Source: an uncultured Oscillospiraceae bacterium
GTDB taxonomy: Bacteria; Bacillota; Clostridia; Oscillospirales; Acutalibacteraceae
NCBI GenBank assembly: GCA_900540305.1
Contig: UQFL01000027.1
Coordinates: 1 to 24,548, forward strand
DNA: 24,548 bases
Reading direction: 5' to 3'
Of this stretch, positions 5,961 to 12,391 are shown piece after piece. Below the pieces are notes generated by a model that saw nothing but the letters and a program-made list of their open reading frames with translations, was not told the DNA's origin and made no database searches. The first letter of the stretch is position 1. Each line of letters begins with the position of its first letter. Made by a program: the position numbers and the translations under genes.

Positions 5961-7898
5961 ATGGGACTTACTTTGGCACAAAAACTTATAAAGTCGCATC
6001 TTGTTGAAGGCGAAATGGTTGCAGGCACCGAAATCGGACTTAAAATTGACCAGACGCTTACACAGGACGCAACAGGCACCATGGCTTATCTTGAATTTGA
6101 AGCAATGGGCGTTGACCGTGTAAAGACTGAAAAAAGCGTTGCTTACATAGACCACAACACTTTGCAGACAGGCTTTGAAAACGCAGACGACCACCGTTAC
6201 ATTCAGAGCGTTACTAAAAAGCACGGAATTTATTTTTCAAGACCCGGTAACGGTATCTGCCATCAGGTACATCTTGAAAGATTCGGTATTCCCGGAAAAA
6301 CTTTAATCGGCTCTGACAGCCACACCCCCACAGGCGGCGGTATCTGTATGCTTGCTATGGGTGCAGGCGGACTTGATGTTGCAGTTGCAATGGGCGGAGG
6401 CACATATTACATTCCGATGCCCAAGATGACAAGAATCAATCTTCACGGCTATCTTAAGCCGTGGGTATCAGCTAAAGATGTTATTCTTGAAGTTCTCAGA
6501 ATAATGAGCGTTAAAGGCGGCGTAGGCAAGATTATTGAATACGGCGGCGACGGCGTTAAAACTCTTTCAGTACCCGAAAGAGCTACAATAACAAACATGG
6601 GCGCTGAGCTCGGTGCTACAACTTCTATTTTCCCGTCAGATGAAATCACTCTTGCTTTCCTTAAGGCTCAGGGAAGAGAAAATGACTGGACAGAAATTCT
6701 CCCCGACGCAGACGCAGAGTATGACGAGGTTATTGACATCGACCTTTGCTCACTCACTCCTATGGCAGCTTGCCCCCATATGCCCGACAATGTAAAGACA
6801 ACTGAGGAGATCGGCAAAATTAAGATCGACCAGGTTGCTATCGGTTCATGCACAAACTCTTCATATGTTGATATGATGAAAGTTGCTTCAATCCTTAAGG
6901 GCAAAACAGTTTGCCCGTCAGTTTCTCTCTGTATTGCACCCGGTTCTAAACAGGTACTTAATATGCTTGCTCTTAACGGCGCTCTTTCAGATATGATTAA
7001 CGCAGGCGCAAGAATTCTTGAGTCTGCTTGCGGTCCTTGTATCGGAATGGGACAGAGCCCGAACTCAAAGGGTGTATCACTTCGTACTTTCAACAGAAAC
7101 TTTGAAGGCAGAAGCGGAACAAAGGACGCAGGTATTTACCTTGTTTCTCCCGAAGTTGCTGCTGCTTCTGCACTTACAGGCTATCTTACAGACCCGAGAG
7201 AACTCGGTGAAGCTCCTGAGGTTAAAATGCCTGAGAAATTCATAGTTAACGACAATATGATTGAGCCTCCTGCAAGCGTTGAAGAGGCTGCTTCAGTTGA
7301 AGTACTCAGAGGACCCAACATCAAGCCTTTCCCGAAAACAGAGGCTCTTCCTGAGGAAATCACTGCAAAGGCAATCCTTAAAGTCGGCGATAACATTACA
7401 ACAGACCACATCATGCCCGCAGGTGCAAAGATTCTTCCCTATCGTTCAAACATTCCTCACCTTTCACAGTACTGCTTTGCTGTATGTGACGAAACATTCC
7501 CCGAGAGAATCAAGGCTGAGGGCAAGGGCTTCATAATCGGCGGCGCTAACTACGGTCAGGGCTCAAGCCGTGAGCACGCTGCGCTTGTACCGCTTTATCT
7601 CGGCGTTAAAGCTGTTATCACTAAGAGCTTTGCAAGAATCCATGTAGCAAACCTTGTTAATGCTGGTATTCTCCCCTTCACTTTCAAGAATGAAGCAGAT
7701 TACGACCGCATTGACCAGATGGATGAGCTCGCTCTTTCAGACATCAGAGAAAAACTCAAGAACAACGAAAATATTGTTCTTAAGAATATTACTAAGGGCG
7801 AAGAATACGAGCTTGATTCTTCTCACCTTTCAGCTCGTCAGAGAGATATGCTTCTCTGCGGCGGACTTCTTGATTACACAAGAGAAATGAATAAATAA
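5961..7898 (+). CDS. acn: Aconitate hydratase (aconitase)
   Basis: This is a 645-aa aconitase of the shorter mitochondrial/Aquifex-like type. It interconverts citrate and isocitrate through a [4Fe-4S] cluster in the cytoplasm. The cluster ligands are C297 (GSCTNSS) and C357/C360 (ACGPCIGMG). The active-site stretch GSDSHTPTGGG is at 118-128. The C-terminal swivel domain carries NYGQGSSREHA at 530-540, with Ser/Arg residues that bind substrate. The start is fixed by GGAGGG. It begins an operon with isocitrate dehydrogenase 14 bases downstream, which fits aconitase rather than isopropylmalate isomerase, since no leu gene is near. The cluster makes it oxygen-sensitive, in keeping with an anaerobic host. 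Confidence 0.94.
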   Translation: MGLTLAQKLIKSHLVEGEMVAGTEIGLKIDQTLTQDATGTMAYLEFEAMGVDRVKTEKSVAYIDHNTLQTGFENADDHRYIQSVTKKHGIYFSRPGNGICHQVHLERFGIPGKTLIGSDSHTPTGGGICMLAMGAGGLDVAVAMGGGTYYIPMPKMTRINLHGYLKPWVSAKDVILEVLRIMSVKGGVGKIIEYGGDGVKTLSVPERATITNMGAELGATTSIFPSDEITLAFLKAQGRENDWTEILPDADAEYDEVIDIDLCSLTPMAACPHMPDNVKTTEEIGKIKIDQVAIGSCTNSSYVDMMKVASILKGKTVCPSVSLCIAPGSKQVLNMLALNGALSDMINAGARILESACGPCIGMGQSPNSKGVSLRTFNRNFEGRSGTKDAGIYLVSPEVAAASALTGYLTDPRELGEAPEVKMPEKFIVNDNMIEPPASVEEAASVEVLRGPNIKPFPKTEALPEEITAKAILKVGDNITTDHIMPAGAKILPYRSNIPHLSQYCFAVCDETFPERIKAEGKGFIIGGANYGQGSSREHAALVPLYLGVKAVITKSFARIHVANLVNAGILPFTFKNEADYDRIDQMDELALSDIREKLKNNENIVLKNITKGEEYELDSSHLSARQRDMLLCGGLLDYTREMNK

Positions 7899-7912
7899 GG
7901 CAGGAGATTATT

Positions 7913-9088
7913 ATGGATAACGAAAAGAAAGCAATTGACGAAGCAGTTGAACAGTTCCGTAAACTTATGGAAGGTCAACTTGCAAGAGCAAAGAAAATTA
8001 AAGAAGACAAAGATTTTATAGATTATCAGAATCTTGATACAATCGTAATCGGCATCTGCGGCGGTGACGGAATCGGCCCCGTTATCACAAAGGAGAGCGA
8101 GAGAGTTCTTGCTTTCCTTTTGAAAGACGAAGTTGCTTCAGGCAAAGTTCAGTTCAAGGAAATTGACGGACTTACAATTGAAAACCGTGCAAAATGTCTC
8201 AAGGCAATCCCTGATGATGTACTTGAAGAGTTAAAGGCTTGCCATGTTATTCTTAAGGGCCCAACAACTACTCCCCGTCAGGGCGACGGTTGGCCGAATG
8301 TTGAATCCGCTAATGTTGCAATGAGAAAAGAGCTTGACCTTTTCGCAAATATGCGCCCTGTTAGAGTTCCTGAGGAAGGTATTGACTGGACTTTCTTCCG
8401 TGAAAACACAGAGGGCGGCTACGCAGTAGGTTCATACGGTGTAAACATTACAGACGACCTTGCTGTTGACTTCACAGTTGCAACTCAGGAAGGATGCGAC
8501 AGAATCGCAAGACTTGCTTATGAATACGCAAGAAAGAACAACAAGGGCAAGGTTTCAATCATTACAAAAGCTAACATCATCAAGACAACAGACGGTAAAT
8601 TCCTCAACACTGCAAAGAAAATCGGCGAGGAATATCCCGAAATCGTTACTGATGACTGGTATATTGACATCACAACAGCAAAACTTATCGACCCGATGAG
8701 AAGAAAAGACTTCAAGGTATTCGTTCTTCCCAACCTTTACGGCGATATTATCACTGACGAAGCTGCTGAATTCCAGGGCGGTGTTGGTACAGCAGGTTCT
8801 GCTAACATCGGTAAAAAATATGCAATGTTCGAGGCTATTCACGGCTCAGCACCGAGAATGATTTCCGAGGGCAGAGGCCAGTATGCAGACCCGTGCAGTA
8901 TGCTCAGAGCATCTGCAATGCTTCTCTCACACATAGGTTATCAGGACAAGGCAGACGCTCTTGAAAAAGCTCTTGATAAGTGTATGTTTGAAGAGAAGAA
9001 GCTCACCATAACAGGCAGAGACACAGGCTGCACCTGTGAAGAATTCGGAAACTATGTTATGGATACAATCACACAGATGACAAAATAA
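7913..9088 (+). CDS. icd: Isocitrate dehydrogenase (isocitrate/isopropylmalate dehydrogenase family)
   Basis: This 391-aa enzyme oxidatively decarboxylates isocitrate to 2-oxoglutarate. The substrate-binding set of the isocitrate group is present: S132 and N134 in ESANVAMR, R138, R148 in NMRPVR, and R163 in RENTEGGY. The catalytic Lys is K219 (TKANI), and metal-binding Asp candidates are D252, D278 and D282. A ~40-residue charged N-terminal extension precedes the GGDGIGP loop at 50-56. In the coenzyme loop HGSAPRMISEGRGQYADP, the positions that are Lys-Tyr in NADP enzymes and Asp-Ile in NAD enzymes read R315-M316, so the preference cannot be called. AGGAG precedes the ATG. It follows acn by 14 bases. 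Confidence 0.9.
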   Translation: MDNEKKAIDEAVEQFRKLMEGQLARAKKIKEDKDFIDYQNLDTIVIGICGGDGIGPVITKESERVLAFLLKDEVASGKVQFKEIDGLTIENRAKCLKAIPDDVLEELKACHVILKGPTTTPRQGDGWPNVESANVAMRKELDLFANMRPVRVPEEGIDWTFFRENTEGGYAVGSYGVNITDDLAVDFTVATQEGCDRIARLAYEYARKNNKGKVSIITKANIIKTTDGKFLNTAKKIGEEYPEIVTDDWYIDITTAKLIDPMRRKDFKVFVLPNLYGDIITDEAAEFQGGVGTAGSANIGKKYAMFEAIHGSAPRMISEGRGQYADPCSMLRASAMLLSHIGYQDKADALEKALDKCMFEEKKLTITGRDTGCTCEEFGNYVMDTITQMTK

Positions 9089-9110
9089 TTATTTGTGAGG
9101 AGAAAACGAA

Positions 9111-9746
9111 ATGGATAAAAAAGAAGATATATCTATTTCCGTAATTAAAAGACTTCCGCGCTACTACCGTTTTCTTCAGAGCTTAAAGGAAAACGGAATT
9201 GTTAGAATAAGCTCTAAGGAGCTTGCAAACAGAATGGGTCTCACAGCTTCCCAAATCCGCCATGACTTTAACTGCTTCGGCGGATTCGGGCAGCAGGGCT
9301 ACGGCTACAATGTGCCTGAGCTCCACACAAAAATAGGCGAAATTCTCGGTGTAAACGAGGAAAGAAAAACCATTTTAATAGGCGCAGGTAACCTCGGAAA
9401 AGCTGTTTGCAATAAAATCTTCGGAGTGCACAGCGGATTTAAACTTATAGGAATATTTGATAAAAACGAAGCAATTTGCGGGAATATGATAAAGGGTATT
9501 CCCGTAAGAAATATTGATTACATTGAAAACTTCTGCATAGACAACAAGCCGATATGCGCCGTAATCTGCATACCGTCAAACGATATGAAAGAACTTACGG
9601 ATTTGCTTGTAAATCTGGGTGTAAAAAGCTTTTGGAATTTCAGTAACTACGACATTGCAATGGCTCACCCCGAAGTGCTTGTTGAAAATGTTCATCTCAC
9701 AGACAGCCTTATGACGCTTGGATTTCTTACATCTGCGGAGGACTGA
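9111..9746 (+). CDS. rex: Redox-sensing transcriptional repressor Rex
   Basis: This 211-aa protein has the full Rex layout. An N-terminal winged helix spans about 10-68, with recognition region LTASQIRHDFNCFGGFG followed by the GYGYNV wing. A Rossmann domain follows with GAGNLG at 91-96 and D117 at the end of the second strand, expected to favour NAD(H) over NADP(H). The C-terminal swapping helix region contains VENVHLTDSLMTLGFL. Rex represses target promoters when NADH/NAD is low and releases DNA on binding NADH. GAGGAG lies eight bases before the ATG. As the third gene after acn and icd, it is probably co-regulated with them, and may repress itself and enzymes of NADH balance such as ldh nearby. 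Confidence 0.93.
   Translation: MDKKEDISISVIKRLPRYYRFLQSLKENGIVRISSKELANRMGLTASQIRHDFNCFGGFGQQGYGYNVPELHTKIGEILGVNEERKTILIGAGNLGKAVCNKIFGVHSGFKLIGIFDKNEAICGNMIKGIPVRNIDYIENFCIDNKPICAVICIPSNDMKELTDLLVNLGVKSFWNFSNYDIAMAHPEVLVENVHLTDSLMTLGFLTSAED
9737..9741 (+). promoter_or_regulatory. RBS supporting a TTG start after rex
   Basis: GGAGG sits inside the last codons of rex, eight bases before TTG 9750. This supports TTG as the initiation codon of the downstream gene and coupling to rex translation. Confidence 0.75.
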
Positions 9747-9749
9747 GTT

Positions 9750-10436
9750 TTGATTAGAATTAGCACCAAAGAGATAATTGATGTTTTGAAATATGATGAA
9801 AACAAGGCTGTGCTTGTTGAGAAAAAACCTCTTGCAAATACTACTCAGTTCAAAGCGAGATACAGCGTTATCGACTTTGAAAAGAAAACTAAAGAGGTTT
9901 TAACAAAAAACGCATATCTTTTAAAAAAATTCGGCTCTGCGTTTCAGCAGATAAGCGAAACAATCCCGAATTTTGTGCAGTGCAACGCCGCAATACTCTA
10001 TGACAGGCGCGTTATCGTTTTGTATCCTAACGGCGAGGCGGGCGTGTTTGACAGAGAGGGTCAGCTTGCATGGAGCGGTTTTTTCAAATACCACGAAAAG
10101 ACAGTTAACTCTCTTGCGCTTGACGGAAAATATTTCTGGTGTATCTGCCCCGCTGAAAACTGCGCAATAAGATATTCAAGCCAGAATATGCAGGTGGATT
10201 TGAGAATCGGCTCAAAAGATGCTGAAACATTTAAAAATCCAACTCACATTTCTGTTGACGGCGGAGATGTTTATGTTTGCTCAGGTACGAATATGGTCAG
10301 AAAAATTGACGCAATGGACTTTACAGTCAGCGATTATCTGACTTTTGAGGAAACTATACACCGCTTTTATAAATTCGGCGATTATGCGATTGCCGTGCTT
10401 TCAAGCGGTACATATCTGCTTGAGGACAACAAATAA
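9750..10436 (+). CDS. Uncharacterised protein, beta-propeller-like repeats
   Basis: I do not recognise this 228-aa protein. It is predicted cytoplasmic: no signal peptide or membrane segment is visible. From about residue 75 it shows recurring short beta-strand patterns with aromatic and Gly/Asp turns (VIVLYPNGEAGVFDREGQLAW, SLALDGKYFWCICPAENCAIRY, HISVDGGDVYVCSGTNMVRKID), resembling WD40/NHL/YncE-type propeller blades, but too few for a full propeller. The N-terminal 70 residues are Lys-rich and may be a separate domain. It starts with TTG four bases after the rex stop and ends 21 bases before a terminator, so it is the last gene of the acn-icd-rex operon. A role linked to redox or TCA control is suggested only by position. 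Confidence 0.75.
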   Translation: MIRISTKEIIDVLKYDENKAVLVEKKPLANTTQFKARYSVIDFEKKTKEVLTKNAYLLKKFGSAFQQISETIPNFVQCNAAILYDRRVIVLYPNGEAGVFDREGQLAWSGFFKYHEKTVNSLALDGKYFWCICPAENCAIRYSSQNMQVDLRIGSKDAETFKNPTHISVDGGDVYVCSGTNMVRKIDAMDFTVSDYLTFEETIHRFYKFGDYAIAVLSSGTYLLEDNK

Positions 10437-10455
10437 TAATTGAATACATAAAAAA

Positions 10456-10505
10456 GAGACCTCTGATTCGGGTACAAACCCTTATCAGAGGTCTTAATTT
10501 TTATA
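10456..10505. terminator. Bidirectional Rho-independent terminator
   Basis: GACCTCTGAT (10458-10467) pairs perfectly with ATCAGAGGTC (10484-10493), and an inner GGGT/ACCC stem (10470-10473/10478-10481) lies in the loop. The plus side is followed by TTAATTTTTA, and the minus side reads TCTTTTTTAT after the stem. It separates the converging rex operon and ldh. Confidence 0.9.
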
Positions 10506-10510
10506 AAATT

Positions 10511-11452
10511 TTATGAACCGATTTCATCAAGCATTTCGTGAATGATCGCCGCTGATTCTGACAGCTTTTTCTGTTCGTCTTCATCAAGCGGTATTTGAAG
10601 AATATTTCTCACACCGCTTCTGTTGATTACAGCAGGAACGCCAATATAAATTCCGCTATGTGAGTATTCGCCCTCAAGATAAGCCGAAACAGTGAAAATA
10701 GAGTTTTCATCATTGAGAATTGCTCGTGTAAGTCTTGCAAGCACCATTCCTATACCATAATAAGTTGCACGCTTAGCTTTGATTATTTTATACGCAGATT
10801 CCTTAACATTTACAGCAATATCATTAAGGTCTGCCATCATTTTTTCATTATGGTCTTCAAGTTCTCTTATAGGCAAAACTGAAAGCATTGCACTGCTCCA
10901 CGCAACGAATTCTGAATCGCCGTGCTCGCCCATAACATATGCATGAACATTTCTGGGGTTAACCTTGAAATAATCGCTCATCATAAAGCGAAGTCTTGCA
11001 GTATCAAGAGATGTTCCTGAGCCGAATACCTTATTTTTCGGAAAGCCCGACAAATCAAGCACAACTTTAGTCATAACATCTACAGGGTTACTTGCCACAA
11101 GGAAAACACCGTTGAAACCGTTCTCAACAATCGGCTTAACGATTGTTGAGAATACTTTATAATTTTTCTGAAGAAGGTCTCTTCTTGTTTCGCCTTCAAG
11201 CTGAGGAACGCCTGCACAGATAACAACTAAATCCATATCTTTGCAATCTTCATAATCGCCCGAATATATCTTCATACTGCTTGGCGCAAACGGAAGACCG
11301 TGGCTAAGGTCTGCCGCTTCTCCCTCTGCCCTTTCCTTGTTAATATCAATAAGGCAAAGTTCGTCACAAATATTTTGATTTAAAAGAGAATAAGCAAAGC
11401 TCATTCCTACCATGCCAACTCCGACAATGGCAACTTTTTTACTATCATCCAT
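10511..11452 (-). CDS. ldh: L-lactate dehydrogenase
   Basis: This 313-aa NAD-dependent enzyme reduces pyruvate to L-lactate, regenerating NAD in fermentation. The Rossmann motif GVGMVG is at 11-16. The substrate-specificity loop reads PQLEGETR with Q84, the Gln that marks lactate rather than malate dehydrogenase. Catalytic residues are R90, D150 and R153 (LDTARLR) and H177 (GEHGDSE). It is the last gene of the alaS unit, 55 bases after the phosphoribosyltransferase, with GGAGG before the ATG. The gap contains a 17-bp near-palindrome that could allow separate control; ldh is a classic Rex target in Gram-positive bacteria. Confidence 0.95.
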   Translation of the reverse strand: MDDSKKVAIVGVGMVGMSFAYSLLNQNICDELCLIDINKERAEGEAADLSHGLPFAPSSMKIYSGDYEDCKDMDLVVICAGVPQLEGETRRDLLQKNYKVFSTIVKPIVENGFNGVFLVASNPVDVMTKVVLDLSGFPKNKVFGSGTSLDTARLRFMMSDYFKVNPRNVHAYVMGEHGDSEFVAWSSAMLSVLPIRELEDHNEKMMADLNDIAVNVKESAYKIIKAKRATYYGIGMVLARLTRAILNDENSIFTVSAYLEGEYSHSGIYIGVPAVINRSGVRNILQIPLDEDEQKKLSESAAIIHEMLDEIGS

Positions 11453-11472
11453 ATGAATTCCTCCGAAATATA

Positions 11473-11489
11473 TTATTTACGGTAAACAA
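11473..11489. promoter_or_regulatory. Near-palindrome in the ldh leader
   Basis: TTATTTACGGTAAACAA is a dyad in which TTATTTAC and GTAAACAA differ by one base from perfect symmetry around a central G. It lies just upstream of the ldh RBS. Its TTG/CAA outer half on one side recalls Rex sites, but the length (17 rather than 18) and inner bases do not fit, and no clear promoter is visible beside it. Confidence 0.25.
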
Positions 11490-11507
11490 AAAATCATACT
11501 TAAATAA

Positions 11508-12050
11508 TCAATTTTTAAAAAAGAGCGGAAGTTTTTCAAGGAAAATAATATCTTTTCTGTCAGCCGCATCACCCTCAGCGAGAGGAGCACATCCTGCAAC
11601 AACATTTCCGCCGAAAGCTTCAACAACCTTTATGCTTGCGGCAAGGGATTCTCCCGTTGATATAACATCATCAACAAGAAGAACTTTTTTGCCCTTAAGC
11701 AAATCTCCATCCTCGTGACCGAGATAAAGATACTGGTCTTTTTTAGTTGTAATGGAATTAACCTCAATTTTCACAGGATCATCCATATAAACTTTGACGC
11801 CTTTACGGATAACTATGTACTTTTTGCCGCTCTGACGGCTCATTTCGTATGCAAGAGGAATACTTTTTGCCTCAGGTGTAACGATATAGTCAAAATCGGG
11901 GCATTTTTTCAAAAGCTCCTCTGCGCATTTAATTGTAAGCTCAACATCGCCGAAAAGAATAAATGCGGCAATATCCATATTCTCATTTACGGGAAATCTT
12001 TTAAGCTGTCTTTCAATCCCTGCAATTTTAAGAGTATAATATTCGCTCAT
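11508..12050 (-). CDS. Phosphoribosyltransferase, adenine/xanthine-type
   Basis: This 180-aa type I phosphoribosyltransferase has the PRPP-binding loop VDDVISTGES at 126-135 and, before it, IVTPEAKSIPLAYE (56-69), similar to the TPEARG stretch of adenine phosphoribosyltransferases. The flexible loop region (95-112) is present. It would join a purine base to PRPP for salvage in the cytoplasm, but the hood region and N-terminus differ from standard Apt, so the base is uncertain. The start shares a four-base overlap with the HIT gene stop, so the two are probably coupled. Confidence 0.8.
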   Translation of the reverse strand: MSEYYTLKIAGIERQLKRFPVNENMDIAAFILFGDVELTIKCAEELLKKCPDFDYIVTPEAKSIPLAYEMSRQSGKKYIVIRKGVKVYMDDPVKIEVNSITTKKDQYLYLGHEDGDLLKGKKVLLVDDVISTGESLAASIKVVEAFGGNVVAGCAPLAEGDAADRKDIIFLEKLPLFFKN

Positions 12051-12379
12051 AATATTTTTTCTCCCAATTCAGTTCCGCCTATAATATGAAAATGAAGGTG
12101 CATAACAGTCTGACCAGCGTCTTTTCCGCAGTTGCTGATAACACGGTAGGAATCAATCCCCTGAGATTTTGCAATCTCGGGGATTTTTTCAAATATATGA
12201 GCCACATATTCGCTGTTTTCGCCGTTCACTGCGTTAACGCTGTCTATATGAACCTTAGGAACAACAAGAACATGAACGGGTGCAACGGGGTTTATATCCT
12301 TAAAAGCAAATATTTTATCATCTTCATAAACTTTATTTGAAGGGATGTTCCCTGCTATTATTTCACAGAATAAGCACAT
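12047..12379 (-). CDS. HIT-family protein (histidine-triad nucleotide hydrolase)
   Basis: This 110-aa protein has the Hint-type HIT layout: N-terminal CLFC pair (C2, C5), AFKDINPVAPVHVLVVPK at about 25-42, and the catalytic histidine triad H94-x-H96-x-H98 in TVMHLHFHIIGG. Such enzymes hydrolyse nucleoside phosphoramidates, including aminoacyl-adenylates. That may be why it sits 12 bases after alaS, though this link is an inference. It overlaps the next gene by four bases. Confidence 0.9.
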   Translation of the reverse strand: MCLFCEIIAGNIPSNKVYEDDKIFAFKDINPVAPVHVLVVPKVHIDSVNAVNGENSEYVAHIFEKIPEIAKSQGIDSYRVISNCGKDAGQTVMHLHFHIIGGTELGEKIL

Positions 12380-12391
12380 ACCATTAACTCC

